A DNA stretch of 64,000 bases from Callipepla californica brunnescens (lineage: Eukaryota > Chordata > Aves > Galliformes > Odontophoridae). Below, piece by piece: positions 1-11,659 of the stretch. Position numbers and translations under genes: made by a program. The stretch is from positions 186,001 to 250,000 of the forward strand of contig JALIRH010000150.1 of NCBI GenBank assembly GCA_023055505.1. The letters are read 5' to 3'. The stretch's first letter is position 1. Each line of letters starts with the position of its first letter. The notes under the pieces are model-generated. The model saw only the letters and a list, made by a program, of their open reading frames with translations, was not told where the DNA came from and searched no databases.

Positions 1-261
1 CTTGCTCTATCCTTGCAAGATAAGTAGTGTCCAATTAGTTGCTCTTTTCCCACACATACCAGGGCCACCTGGTTCCACAACGAACTTACTCCCTCATCGT
101 TGCCTGGTCAACGGTGCACCACTTCGCGAATCGAGTGATCCGAACATGCTGCTTTGTTCGCAGTGCTCTGAAGATAAGCACACACAACCTCCTTCCCTAA
201 GCCAGTCCTCCACATAGACCCATCTATTATCTCCGTCCCATCCTTCCCCCCAGAGCATACA

Positions 262-343
262 GCCATGGATGGTGCAGTTTTTTTTCCTCCCTCTCTCCCT
301 TCTCTGTTTCCCTTGTGTCCCTGTCACGTATAACACTGTGACA
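262..343 (+). repeat. 3' fragment of an LTR-like repeat (family Y)
   Basis: This stretch shares its end with the solo LTR at 62722-62926: a GTGCAGTTTTTTTTCCTCC-type pyrimidine stretch, then CTTGTGTCCCTGTCACG and a terminal ACTGTGACA. Only the 3' part is recognised; I could not find the 5' end. Bases 1-261 show nothing I can name. Confidence 0.45.
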
Positions 344-1102
344 CACAAAGGCTAACTAGTTGCTTTTCTGCCCATCTCAAGCACTCACATAAGAGAGGTG
401 ATGCAGTTTTAATAACATAGCCTTTATTGAGAATGCTGGAAAGACGTTACAAAGCAATTGGTTTTCCAGAACAGTAAAGGAAAGCTTGCTCGCTATGATA
501 CAATTACATAAAAATTGCATAACTCTCTACTAGAAAATAAAGGTTTGCATACTCGGTAACACAGTACCACACAGAATTCCTAAGGAACTGTATTTTTTGG
601 TACAAAAGGGAAAAATACAACCAATTTTCCCGGACAGAAGTCAATAGGATAAAACAATCCCAAGCACACTGCAGTGAATTCTGACCATCTGAGAGCACAG
701 TTCTAGAAGACACCTAAAGATACGGATCCTAGTAGGATCAAACTGCATTTATTTAAACTCACAGTGCAACAGTAGTACTGTCAGGTAATTGAAATACATA
801 TTTTCATTACTGCTCCTAGAAGCTAAATTTTAACCCCAGGCATTCACACTTGAAACCAAATTCTTCCTGCATCCTGCGTAATTAAGGCAAATGTTGTTAT
901 CCTTTGGAAATACTTTGTACCTGAGTTTCTGCTCAAAAATAAGAAATAAAAAAGTACTGTGTCAACTGTGTTTAACGGAACACTGTTAAATATGGCCCAG
1001 CAGAATAAGACACAAAAAGTACATAAAATGCAAAAGCTGACATAAAAGTCAATGCATTACTCTGAATGGAATGTAGCAAAATTCAAGTAGTGCTGAGTAT
1101 AC
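344..1102. other. Gene-free stretch with a possible minus-strand poly(A) signal
   Basis: AT-rich sequence with no convincing coding frame. The minus-strand hexamer AATAAA (complement of TTTATT near 423) could be a polyadenylation signal for a minus-strand transcript, but no terminal exon was found to pair with it. Confidence 0.3.
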
Positions 1103-1342
1103 TTATTTCTTGCAGTGGGAATTAGACTTCATACAAATATTTTGTGCTAAGTCCGATGGACAAAGATTCAGCATGTAAGTACAAACTATCAGCAGCAGGT
1201 CATTCATGCAGTGACTGTAATTAGAAACAGGATATTTTTCAAACCACTTTAAACAAGGCTCCTCACTGGGACCACTGCGCCTGAAATCTACGCAGTATTT
1301 TTTCCAGCAAATGAGGTACGTTTGGTTTCTCGCCCAAGCCAC
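1103..1342 (-). pseudogene. Cysteine-rich exon-like ORF, possibly RAMP-like
   Basis: The minus strand has a splice-acceptor-like CTTTCAG ending at 1343, then about 79 open codons to a TAA. The peptide has a CWKKYC start, a PCLKW segment, a YSHC segment, a PSDLAQ segment and a final SHC. That order (Cys-Trp, Cys-x-Trp, Tyr-Ser-x-Cys, Pro-x-x-Leu-Ala, final Cys) resembles the extracellular domain of receptor activity-modifying proteins. RAMPs continue into a transmembrane helix; here the frame stops straight after the last cysteine, so it would be a broken exon. The similarity was judged by eye and could be chance. Confidence 0.22.
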
Positions 1343-3339
1343 CTGAAAGTTTCTACACATGCTTAATTTGCGCGCCAATACTTTCATTAGTATCAATGAC
1401 ACTACCGTGCACAATGGCCCACTGGTACTGCTGCATTACCGGGGTCAGAAACCTTTCAGGCGAGCTGACGTTTAATTGCGCCTCTGATTATCAGCAAATA
1501 CGTACACAAGTACACGTAGAGAGAACGGAGAATTTGAAGATAATAGGTGTGCATTGTCACCTACTGTCTGATTACAGCCTCAGAGTGCCTCCCAAGTCAC
1601 ATCTGTAACATTTTCACAAGGGAAGGGGACAGCAAACAAAGTCTTTGCTTCCTTCCAACAGTTTCAGCTCATTTCTTCAGTCCTTTCTTCAGCTCCAGAG
1701 GAAACTTCTCATAGCACTTTTTGCTGACAGCCTTCATACAAATTCATTTCTAAAATGACAGAGCAAGGAAACAGACAAAGTTTCAGTGGGATACTGAAGA
1801 AATAAAGGTCGTATCAAAAGTGCACAGACAAAAAATTACAACTGCACTTTCTACGTAGGCATGAAATGACTTGCAGAAGTTCTATGCATTGTAGACTGTG
1901 ACTGAAATACTCTGAGTGAGTTATGTCCCTATTTACAACGTTCTCTCTTAAGACAGATCAATTTCAACAAACTTATCCCTTCAGAGTTAAATGCTGAAAA
2001 AATAAAGAATGAAAAAGGAGAAGAGTTCAGAAGACTGAACTGAAGGAAGGACAGAACAGAAAGCTGAAAGAAATGTAAATGAGTAAAGGGTGCAAGAGGA
2101 AGGACCAGGCACATTTTCTCAATGCTGCTCCTACAGCTGTTGTACCGTAACAGTTACAGCTACAGCAACATCTAGTACTGTAAAGATAACCACCGGTAGT
2201 TCTGAAGGCATCACACCTATCCATTATCTTACCTGAGCATCAGCTTGGTGCTGCAAGTTGAACAAGCCAAACAGTTCACACGCCATGCCTTATTCAGAGC
2301 AGACACAACTAAAGTAAGGAAGAAAAAAAAAAAAAAAAAAAAGGGGTAAATCGTTGGCATCACAAAAACATAAATATAAGTTAAGCTCAAATGTTCCAGA
2401 GATGTGAAGAACAATCATTTGATATCCATTTGATTGTGACAGAAGGCATTTCTGGTGGGAGAGGTGACACTGCAGGAGAAAAAGAGCAGGTAAAGCAAGA
2501 AAGAGAACCACACAAGTCCCAGCACGATTATAACAAATGAGGAAAGGCATACAAAACACCGAAGAGGAAGACGACGTTTTGCAGACTACATCAGATTAGA
2601 TGTTCCAATTACAGGACATGACACATTGCTTCTTTGTGCTCTTAGTCCTGTTTAACCATCACACTAATCTGTAATTAAGTTACATTCCCTACAGGAAGCC
2701 AAACTAGAAGACCGTAAGCATTGCAAGCTTCTCATCTGATAAGGCACACTAAGCTGAAATACGAAACCCAGATGTTCCAGCCTTACAAAGTTACATAAGG
2801 CTGCTTCAAGGTGCACTAAGCTTTACTTCAGCTTCCAAGTTCTTTTACTTCCTCAAGAGCTATTTCTTCACCAACTACAGATGTTAACTTTTCTTAGCCT
2901 CAGTTAATTGCGCTCCATCTTTACTGCTCTATGATTCCAGAAGTCTCTGAAATCCAACTGGGAAGGCTTTCACAGAACTCAGGCTAAAAGTCGTGTCCAG
3001 AAAAAAATCACACAGTTGTTTGGCCATTACTCAAGTTCCCCCTCTACATCGCTTTCCAAAGACGCTATCATGAATCGGTTTTAACCTCTCCAGGTTACCT
3101 ATACAAATCTGCACAACCAACACTGACTCCAGAAATGAAACAGTACAGTTTGCATCACTCACTGATGTGCTTCCCCAGTACAAAGCCGTACTAAGATTCA
3201 GAACAGCAATGGGTTTCCACACAGGCCGAGTAAGAAAATACAGAACAAAGCACAGAAGACAGAAAGCAAAGTTAAACTTTTCTTTTTCCCCCTCTTAAAA
3301 AACCTGCTGTTAGTAGATACGGTTATATTATTGTTCTTG
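1343..3339. other. Gene-free stretch, AT-rich
   Basis: No supported gene. It holds an A-homopolymer of about 25 bases near 2318-2342. Short frames on both strands lack splice sites or recognisable motifs. Confidence 0.4.
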
Positions 3340-3465
3340 TTAAGGTCTGACAGTTCCCTCTCCTCTGGTAAGGAGACAACTGGCTCCAAGTGGAGAGCAT
3401 CACTGCGGACCACCTCATCATCACTGCCACCTTCATCTTCATCTGCCTTACTGGCTGGCTGCACT
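3340..3465 (-). pseudogene. RANBP2: RANBP2-like remnant: start of a Ran-binding domain
   Basis: The minus strand encodes an acidic stretch ([12 protein letters not shown]) followed by [10 protein letters not shown]. This is the characteristic acidic lead-in and first strand of a RANBP2-type Ran-binding domain. In the nucleoporin RANBP2/NUP358, such domains bind Ran-GTP on the cytoplasmic filaments of the nuclear pore. The rest of the roughly 130-residue domain does not follow: the frame runs into unrelated sequence after SLPEE, with no donor site visible. I read it as a decayed copy on the same strand as the remnants at 3.97-4.40 kb and 10.9 kb. Confidence 0.6.
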
Positions 3466-3971
3466 CCAAAAACAGCTGCTCAGATGTGTTCACACATCTG
3501 AAGATTTTACCTACAATTAAGAGATGAAGAGCTATAAGAAAAAACTGGAGAAGCTTTAAAAATTGCACGTGACTTCTCACAGTGACAGCTTTTTTATTCT
3601 AGTCCAAAAAACTGCTCAAGACTGAGTTTCCATGTGCCATGCATCTCTATGATAGCTGTGACTCTCTGCAGATCCACTGAACTCGAGTAGGCACTCACAT
3701 GGTATTTCACAGTAACCTCGTTACAGTATAAATCACACGACAGAGAGGAGCAGTGCTCTGGAGCAGTGTCATCTGAACAAACCAGAATTTGATGGACGGA
3801 AGTATTTTCATTCCCCTTCACATCTTTGCTAGATTGACACCCGTGTGCTTCAAATTCGGTGTTGGTACTGCATCTGCCTGATGCAATGGCTCAATTAAAC
3901 TCATCTATAAATAAAGCATACTCCAGTTTCTACACACACAAACACACAAAGATCAAAACATACTCCTAACT
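3466..3971. other. Intron-like stretch between pseudo-exons
   Basis: Sequence between two RANBP2-like remnants with no recognisable coding content. A 75-codon minus-strand frame here shows no motif and looks accidental. Confidence 0.35.
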
Positions 3972-4397
3972 TTACCGTGGGTTGACTCTGAACGCTCGGG
4001 ATCACTTTTTCAGCTGACAAGTCCACAGCTTTACCATCAGCTCCTGATAAATTCTGTGGTACGTGAGTGGTTTCAGGGGAATCTGGTTCTCCGCTGCTAG
4101 ACACAGACTGCACAAATACCGCTGCTGCTTGGCGGAGTACGTCGTTCTTCCTCACTTGGAGAGACTACATCAGTTGAGCTTGTAACTTCACTCTCCCAAG
4201 ATTAACAAAACAGTAAGCAGATGAGTCAGGAGAGCCTAACAGCTTATCATCCTCATCGTTAACGTTACTGCTGACGCCACAGACAGACATGGAAGGAACA
4301 TCCGGAGTTTCTCCTTTGCCCTTCTCAGGAGGTTTAATTTCCAAAGTAGTAACACATTAGCTCTCCAATTCATTTTGGACCGGGGTGCCTACTGCCA
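3972..4397 (-). pseudogene. RANBP2: RANBP2-like remnant: region before the last Ran-binding domain
   Basis: Minus-strand translation gives pieces in the order expected for RANBP2 between its internal repeats and its last Ran-binding domain. After an acceptor-like TTGGCAG come a degenerate repeat unit (EIKPPEKGKGETPDVPSMSV then CGVSSNVNDEDD), an EVTSSTDVVSPSEEE stretch, then SGEPDSPETT and GKAVDLSAEK. The pieces lie in different frames, and an in-frame TAA sits near 4370, so at least one frameshift and one stop disable it. Next along the same strand is the Ran-binding start at 3.34-3.47 kb. The assignment rests on my recall of the human protein's order and needs alignment. Confidence 0.55.
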
Positions 4398-4671
4398 AGA
4401 ACAAAGAATTAGTGGAAAACAGCAGGTGGAAGGCAGCACAATCCTGAAATCGTTTTTGGCACATACGTTATAAAGGAACCTAACGACACCCAGAACATCT
4501 AACATTCAGATTTGAACTCTTGAAATAGCATCGTTATTTAAAAAGTCACTCACTCAGGGTAACTAGGGAACTGCACCTCTGTAACACTTTGGTTTTCCAC
4601 TGCTATCAAAGAACTGCCATACAATAACAAAGATCGCAATCGTGCAACTGCCACTACTGCAAGCTTCCTTC
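4398..4671. other. Gene-free stretch before ERV A
   Basis: Nothing recognised. On the minus strand it would be the intron into which ERV A inserted, between two RANBP2-like pseudo-exons. Confidence 0.35.
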
Positions 4672-4676
4672 AGCAT
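4672..4676. other. Target-site duplication of ERV A, left copy
   Basis: AGCAT just outside the 5' LTR, repeated exactly at 10730-10734. Confidence 0.9.
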
Positions 4677-5018
4677 TGTAGTGGGATTGCCTGGTCACAG
4701 CCTGAACCATGAATGAGCATCTGAGTGAGCGGAGCAGAGGAGCCCAGGTCCACCGGACCTCTCGCTCTCTCCCTCTCGGTGGTGCTTCCGGAGGTGCTTC
4801 CGGGAGCACAGATCCGCTCGGAGCCTGCGCGGGTTGCCCCCCCTCTCTCTGGCTCTCTTCCTTCCGGCGCGCCAGCGTTCGAACGAGAGGTGGCTGCATT
4901 CCTCAGCCTAAATGGTCGCCGGGAGGGGTGAGTTCATTTCCCCCTTATCTGTAACATCTCCTTCTGTAGCGCCTCTGCCTCAAATAAAAGCTCTGTCACC
5001 ACCTTTGCTTGCTTTACA
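4677..5018 (+). repeat. ERV A 5' LTR (342 bp)
   Basis: Bounded by TG...CA, with a matching copy at 10387-10729. It has a tandem pair of GGTGCTTCCGG blocks near 4784-4806, each containing an ETS-type CTTCCGG core. AATAAA lies at 4983-4988, about 30 bp before the end. The U3 half is rich in CpG. Confidence 0.92.
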
Positions 5019-5020
5019 CT

Positions 5021-5037
5021 TGGCGAGCCAGGCAGCC
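5021..5037 (+). promoter_or_regulatory. Primer-binding site of ERV A
   Basis: TGGCGAGCCAGGCAGCC starts two bases after the LTR end, where a retroviral primer site belongs. The same TGGCGAGCCAGGCAGG is in ERVs B and C. From memory it resembles the complement of a vertebrate tRNA-Arg(ACG) 3' end including CCA, with one clear mismatch. The tRNA identity is therefore tentative; the site itself is well supported. Confidence 0.7.
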
Positions 5038-5061
5038 TAATACCTTTTAAAAACATTCACT

Positions 5062-6654
5062 ATGACCCTTCTAAGTAACATCGTGGGGTGGTTTTCATGG
5101 GAAAAGACCACCCCCTTAAATGACCTTTTGCCCGGTCATATCCCGGGATTTCTAAAATCCCCATACCACGGGGTTGCTGCTATTATTGAAAAATGGGCCC
5201 CCCTGCGAGACGGAGGAAACCTCCTTGAATCCCCGTCCCGACTAGCTGACTATTTTCTCTCTCTGACTAAAAACGTACTGACTACTCGGGAGCGGCAATT
5301 AGCTGCGTCTACGGTGGCATGGCCGCTGCTGATGGCCTTAAACTAGATGAACACATCTGAAGGGGATCTGCTTGATGAAAATCAACTCTTGCGTGACCGT
5401 ATTGAAGAATTAGAAAGACAAATTGCAATTTTGACAGGAAAAACACCAAAACCGGTCACTCCCATACGGAAGGTCCGGAATATCTCCCTAGAAGTCACCG
5501 GGGACCCTGTAGAAGACAACCCGCATAATCTGGTTTCTGAAGATGAAGGCACTAAAAGGTCGGATCTCGAAGTTCCACTTGAGCTAGATCCCTTTGAGAT
5601 CCGACCAGTTGTAACCCAAAAAACAAAAAAAAATACAGGATAGACCAGTGGGGCTACCCCCTGACCAGTGGCCCCCTGCCCATAGCACTTTACATGTAAC
5701 AGCTCGCCCATATACAGCAGCTGAACTGATGGATTTATTACAGCGGTTTAGACAAAAACCAAGAGAGAGTGTACCAGCGTGGCTGCTCCACTTATGGGAC
5801 ACGGGGGCAGAAGGTGTTATGGTAAATGGGCCAGAAATTTCAAAACTGGCATCCATTACCATTCACCCTGCCCTCAGACAGAGGCTATATGCCACCGTCC
5901 AACATAATGATGAAAATCATTCCTTAATTAAATGGTTAACAGCTGCGTGCCGTATAACATGGCCAAACAAAAGTGACATCCCTTTAAATACAGGTCTATG
6001 GTCTTCTATGGAAGATCTGCAAAATTATATTCGGGAACTGGGTATGAGAGAGGCAATCTATGAGGAAGATTTTGAGAGCCCAGACCTGATGAAATTCTCA
6101 GCAGGAATGAGAGACCTTATCCTGCAGCAAGCTCCATCTCATCAGTATGGTACTTTGGTATCCATACTGAACCCCCTAGTGGCCTCAGAGGCCATCATAC
6201 AACAGGCTGCCCAATTGGTGGCGGATTAGGAGGAGACAGAGCGCCTGCGCGCTAGGCGCAATGTCTGAATGGTGGTGGAAAGTTCAGAGATCCATCCACC
6301 ACCACGACCTAGGAGACCAGCCTCTAAGGTAATCCAATCTGGACCCATCAGAGTATCGAGAAGACAGATGTTTAATGACCTGCTATGAGAGCAGGAGTTC
6401 GATTTGAAAAGATTGATGGGCAGCCTAATCAGGTATTACTACAACTATGGAAACAGTTTCCCAATGATCAAAGATTCCAGTCCTCTCCCAAAAGGGAAGG
6501 AATTCGATTTATAGAACACATTCCACAAGACACATGGAATCTGGAAGATTTCATGGTGCCATCGAAAAGACGTAAACCTCCTCAGGCGGCCCGGGCAGCC
6601 ACAGTCGAGCCGTCAGAGGAAAAAGACTTGGGGATTGCAGAGCTGATGACATGA
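5062..6654 (+). pseudogene. gag: ERV A gag, disrupted
   Basis: This aligns with the intact gag of ERV C along its whole length. The frame from ATG 5062 is closed by TAG at 5344-5346, resumes in frame to 5643, shifts frame near 5644, is open to TAG 6227-6229, shifts again and ends at 6654. The coiled-coil-like segment (ENQLLRDRIEELERQI) is kept near 5375-5420. No CCHC zinc knuckle is visible, as in ERV-L-like Gag. Without repair it could give only fragments. Confidence 0.85.
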
Positions 6655-9600
6655 CAGGGGAGCCAAAATTCCCCAGGACTAGGGTCTCTACAGGAGACCA
6701 GAGACCCTATGTTGAATTAACTATTCATTGGTCAAGAAAGAATGTACAACGAGTGATGGCGCTGGTAGATACTGGGGCAGAAACATCCATCATATAGGGG
6801 ACCCAAATAAATTCCTGGGCACTAAGGCTATGATAGGTGGGTTCAGGGGGCAGATGATCCCCGTAACCCAAACGTGGTTGAAACTGGGGGTTGGGTGTCT
6901 TCCATCTCGGGAGTACAAGGTATCTATTGCCCCAGTTCCAGAGTACATACTGGGGATAGACATCTTGTGCGGTCTGACTCTCCAGACCACTGTGGGAGAG
7001 TTCAGACTAAGGGAAAGATGTCTTAGTATCCGGGCAGTGCAGGCAATTTTAAGGGGCCATGCAAAAATTGAGCCTATTTGTTTGCCACAACCCCGCCGGA
7101 TAACAAATACGAAACAATACAGACTCCCTGGTGGGCAAGAAGAAATTACCAAGACTGTGCAGGAGTTGGAGAGAGTAGGTACTATTAGACCTGCACACAG
7201 CCCATACAACTCCCCCATATGGCCAGTCAGGAAGTCAGATGGTACATGGCGAATGACGGTAGACTACAGAGAACTAAATAAAGTCACTCCACCGACACAC
7301 GCAGCCGTACCCAACATTGCCTCCCTCATGGATACGTTAAGTAGAGAAATAGAAACATATCATTGTGTTTTGGATTTAGCAAATGCATTTTTTAGCATTC
7401 CAATTGCTGAGGAATCTCAAGACCAGTTTGCATTTACATGGGAGGGCAGGCAGTGGACTTTTCAAGTCCTACCTCAGGGATACGTGCATTCACCTACATT
7501 CTGCCATAACCTGATAGCACGTGACTTGGCAAATTGGAATAAACCATCTACCGTCAAAATGTACCGTTACATTGATGATCTGATGCTGACATCCAACTCA
7601 ATTGAGGCATTAGAGAAGGCATTACCATCATTAACCACTTATTTACAGGAAAAAGGATGGGCTATAAACCCACAGAAAGTCCAAGGACCGGGGTTATCAG
7701 TTAAATTCCTGGGCGTTATCTAGTCAGGTAAGACTAAGGTCTTACCCAGTGCAATCATAGATAAGATTCAAGCGTTCCCCATTCCCACGACATCAAAACA
7801 GTTGCAGGAGTTCTTGGGTATATTAGGATACTGGCGATCCTTTATAACCCACTTAGCACAACTCCTAAAACCTCTATATCGATTAACAAAAAAAGGCCAA
7901 GTATGGGATTGGGGTAGAATGGAGCAAGATGCCTTCCAGCAGGCAAAAATAGCTGTTAAACAGGCCCAGGCACTGGGTGTATTCGATCCAACCCTTCCAG
8001 CCGAACTAGATGTGCATGTAACTCAAGAAGGGTTTGGCTGGGGTCTGTGGCAGCGCCAGAGTTCTGTTCAGACCCCCACTGGGTTCTGGTCACAGGTTTG
8101 GCACGGAGCAGAAGAAAGATACAGCATGGTTGAAAAGCAGTTATTGGCTACCTATTCTGCACTGCAGGCGGTAGAACCGATAACTCAAACTGCAGAAGTT
8201 ATTGTTAAAACAACTTTGCCAATTCAGGGGTGGGTAAAAGATCTAACCCACATCCCTAAGACAGGGGTGGCCCAATCACAAACAGTGGCACGCTGGGTTG
8301 CCTACCTCAGTCAGAGAAGCCGCCTGTCATCATCTCCACTGAAGGAAGAACTGCAGAAGATACTTGGCCCAGTAACATATCACAGTGAAACACCTGAGAA
8401 AATAATTGTCACTCGTCCAGAGAAGAGTCCTGTACAGGAGGGGAAATACCCTATTCCAGAGGATGCCTGGTACACAGATGGATCCAGCAGAGGGAACCCA
8501 AGCAGGTGGCGAGCTGTCGCATACCAACCCTCAACTGAAACAATATGGTTCGACGAAGGGGATGGACAAAGTAGCCAGTGGGCTGAGCTACGAGCTGTGT
8601 GGATGGTGATAACTCAAGAACCAGGCGATGGTGCATTGAATGTCTGCACGGATAGCTGGGCAGTCTACCGAGGGCTCACGCTCTGGATAGCACAGTGGGC
8701 CACTCAGGACTGGGCGATCAATGCTCGACCTATCTGGGGCAAAGATATGTGGGTTGATATATGGAACGTGGTTAGGCACAGGACTGTATGAGCATACCAC
8801 GTTTCTGGACATCAACCCTTGCAGTCGCCAAGTAATGATGAAGCTGACACTCTGGCTCGAGTTCGATGGCTAGGAAATACATCAGCCGAAGATATTGCCC
8901 ATTGGTTGCATCGGAAATTACCGCATGCAGGACAGAAAACCATGTGGGCAGCAGCTAAAGCATGGGGGCTGCCCATACAGTTACCAGATATTGTCCAGGC
9001 ATGTCAGGACTGTGACGCTTGCTCACAAATGAGACCAAGACCTCTGCCAGAAACAACGGCCCATCTTGCCAGAGGACACAACCCTTTACAACGATGGCAG
9101 ATCGATTACATAGGTCCCCTTCCTCGATCTGAGGGGGCCAGATATGCCCTAACCTGTGTTGACACAGCAAGTGGATTGATGCAAGCCTATCCTGTAGCCA
9201 AGGCAAACCAAGCCTATACCATTAAAGCTCTAACTAGGTTGATGGCATCATATGGGACTCCTGAGGTCATGGAGAGTGACCAAGGTACACATTTCACAGG
9301 TACAACTGTACAAAAGTGGGCTGAAGAAAACAACATTGAATGGCGGTTTCACCTGCCCTATAATCCAACGGGAGCAGGCTTAATAGAAAGGTATAATGGA
9401 ATCCTGAAGGCTGCTCTGAAGGCAGATTCACAGTCCTTGCCAGGGGTGGACCAAGAGGCTTTATGCAACCCTGCGGGACTTGAATGAGAGACCGAGGGAT
9501 GGCAGACCCAGCGCTTTAAGAATGTTGCAGACAACTTGGGCCTCTCCACTTAGGATACAAATCACTAGCAAGGACACCTCACTTAAGCCCCAAGTTGGCA

Positions 9601-10037
9601 CCATGAATAATCTTCTGCTCCCTGCCCCTGATGACCTAGAGCCTGGGAAACACAAGGTAAAATGGCCTTGGAAGGTGCAAGTAGGACCAAAATGGTGTGG
9701 TCTCCTTGCACCTTGGGGGAGATTGTTAGAGGTTGGGGGATCAGTAAACCCTCCTGTGGTCGGTGCATGGCCAACAGAGGTTGTAGTTGACACTCCGATT
9801 TTCATTGCAAAGGGGACATTAATCATGTCCTTACGGCAAATTAGAACTCCCCCCTTGGTACCTGATGTAGTGATCCAACCACAGATATCAGGCCAAAGGG
9901 TATGGTATCGAAGGCCAGGCCATGCTCCAGTACAGGCAGAGGTATTGACTGAAGACCAAAATACAGCCTGTATCTTACCATGGAGGGCAGACTTACCCCT
10001 CCTTGTACCTGTTAAACATCTGTATTACTCCCCTTGA
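6655..10037 (+). pseudogene. pol: ERV A protease-polymerase, disrupted
   Basis: Domains in order: aspartic protease (VDTGAET near 6767-6787, interrupted by TAG and a frameshift before GDPNKF); reverse transcriptase with LPQGYVHSP and YIDD (7480-7580); RNase H with TDGSS (near 8477), AELRAVW, CTDSW and NDEAD; integrase with a zinc-binding HH-CC region, then catalytic D-D-E segments ending in IERYNG (near 9384). Breaks: W to TAG at 7721-7723, TGA at 8789-8791, and a frameshift near 9440, after which the C-terminal part runs to 10037. The 8789 stop fits CGA to TGA decay. Not functional as it stands. Confidence 0.87.
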
Positions 10038-10386
10038 GGTTATGAAGTTCACAGGACAGCCGGCAGGAGCAACACCACTCCAGCATGCTCCAGTGACCAT
10101 GAGGAAACATCATGACATCCGGTGGTGGACTGCTGAACTTTCAGCAACTGTTGAGTGTGAACCTACTGGTCCTTAAAGAAGATACAACTCCGGAAGGAAC
10201 ATCAAGTACTGGCCCAAGAAAACCACAAGAAGGGACTACAAATAATGGCCTTCAGTGCCTTAACATTCTATATTGCGGCGGGTATTGTACAGGTGTCGCG
10301 ACGTACTTGGTATTTTGAGCCATCGGAACAGCAGGAGATTATGCCCAACCTGCTCAGTTGCTGGTTCATGCTGTGAAGGGGTGGAG
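10038..10386 (+). other. ERV A post-pol leader and polypurine tract
   Basis: Non-coding stretch ending in the purine run GAAGGGGTGGAG (10375-10386), the likely plus-strand primer site, directly before the 3' LTR. A partly conserved hairpin with arms near TTGCGGC and GTCGCGA (about 10273-10300) matches the better hairpin in ERVs B-D. Confidence 0.65.
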
Positions 10387-10729
10387 TGTAGTGGGATTGC
10401 CTGGTCACAGCCTGAACCAGTGAATGAGCATCTGAGTGAGCGGAGCGGAGGAGCCCAGGTCCACCGGACCTCTCGCTCTCTCCCTCTCGGTGGTGCTTCC
10501 GGAGGTGCTTCCGGGAGCACAGATCCGCTCGGAGCCTGCGCGGGTTGCCCCCCCTCTCTCTGGCTCTCTTCCTTCCGGCACGCCAGCGTTCGAACGAGAG
10601 GTGGCTGCATTCCTCAGCCTAATTGGTCGCCGGGAGGGGTGAGTTCATTTCCCCCTTATCTGTAACATCTCTTTCTGTAGCGCCTCTGCCTCAAATAAAA
10701 GCTCTGTCACCGCCTTTGCTTGCTTTACA
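10387..10729 (+). repeat. ERV A 3' LTR (343 bp)
   Basis: Near-identical to 4677-5018, with a one-base length difference. AATAAA lies at 10694-10699. Followed by the AGCAT duplication. Confidence 0.92.
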
Positions 10730-10734
10730 AGCAT

Positions 10735-10890
10735 TTACTTACATTTCTGATAGCTCCATAGATGCCACCTCTTTTTAGTACACAGAGGCTCACACCCTCA
10801 GAAAACAACCCTTGCTTATAGAGCTATCTATCCGGATTGTGTTACGGAACACTGATGTTTGAGGCACAGCCAAAAGATGTTAACCACTGG
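10735..10890. other. Flank of ERV A
   Basis: Short unique sequence with no recognised feature. Confidence 0.3.
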
Positions 10891-10894
10891 GTTA

Positions 10895-11035
10895 ACATCT
10901 TCTAAGTTTCTTAGCTGTTGCTTCATTGTCTTCATCTGAAATACAGGAAACAAGCGGGAGTTCTCAGAATTCTCCACACACAGACATAAGTCCAAGTTTG
11001 GTAAGCCCTTCAGACTCACAAGCCTGGCCACGCAC
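10895..11035 (-). pseudogene. RANBP2: Probable RANBP2-like remnant upstream of ERV A
   Basis: On the minus strand an acceptor-like TGTATTTCAG is followed by DEDNEATAKKLR and then a stop. Just upstream is a faint KGLPNLDLCLCVEN segment. This resembles, weakly, the acidic and KKL parts of the RANBP2 internal repeats that precede the segment at 3.97-4.40 kb. The order and strand are right: ERV A would have inserted between this piece and the next. The similarity is short and could be accidental. Confidence 0.33.
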
Positions 11036-11655
11036 GCAAGACTTCCACGTATGTTTGAAGAACTTTACACATCAGCAAGTAAGCTTCCAATTCTTATCTA
11101 CGTACAGGTGCTTTATTACACTACTGACACTTTCTCTGCCTATGTTTATTTATGGCACAGGTTTCACCTTTTCAGAAAACAAGCACCTTGTCCGTTTGAG
11201 TTAAGAGTCCCACAAAGCAGATTTGGAAAGGGAGACGGAAGGTTGTTGGCCAAAGGGAAGATGACAATTTTTACCACTCTCAGTAGTATCAGTGCCTGTT
11301 GGTTCTACTCATACTAGCAGCACCAGCTCCCCGTTGCCCACGTCACAAGGCTGAATTATTACTGCAGTCGCTAAAAACACATTTGAAGCTTATGTATTTT
11401 CTAGCTGTCCACTGGAAAAACAGTCCCAGTTACAGAATGCTAGAACAGACAAAAGTTACCAACCGTGCTAAGATGGAACAAGTTCTAACCTGCATACCCA
11501 GCTACATCCTATCCTGCTGCCTTTGAAATTCACATTGCAGGTCAGGATCAGGTCAGCATTTTTATAGTGGTACAAGGATTACTCGTGTCCTTACACCAAA
11601 CAAAACACAGATATAGACAAGAGGTATAGACATAGAGGTATCACCTACGGAGGAA
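11036..11655. other. Gene-free stretch before the satellite
   Basis: Unique sequence with no recognisable gene. Short frames on the plus strand lack motifs. Confidence 0.4.
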
Positions 11656-11659
11656 AAGT

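Larger units (their letters stand above)
4677..10729 (+). mobile_element. ERV A: complete provirus, gag-pol decayed, no env
   Basis: A 6053 bp provirus. It starts TGTAGTGGG and ends GCTTTACA, flanked by perfect 5 bp target duplications AGCAT (4672-4676 and 10730-10734). The order is 5' LTR, primer-binding site, gag, protease-RT-RNase H-integrase, polypurine tract, 3' LTR. About 350 bp separates the end of pol from the 3' LTR, so there is no room for env. Its proteins are clearly related to those of ERVs B-D, but its LTR sequence is different (CpG-rich, with an AATAAA), so it is a sister subfamily. The two LTRs differ at roughly seven positions. It sits between two RANBP2-like pseudo-exons on the opposite strand. 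Confidence 0.93.

Noticed and set aside
10038..10386. A possible env gene in ERVs A-D
   Set aside because: Only about 330-350 bp separates pol from the 3' LTR, with no membrane segment or long frame.
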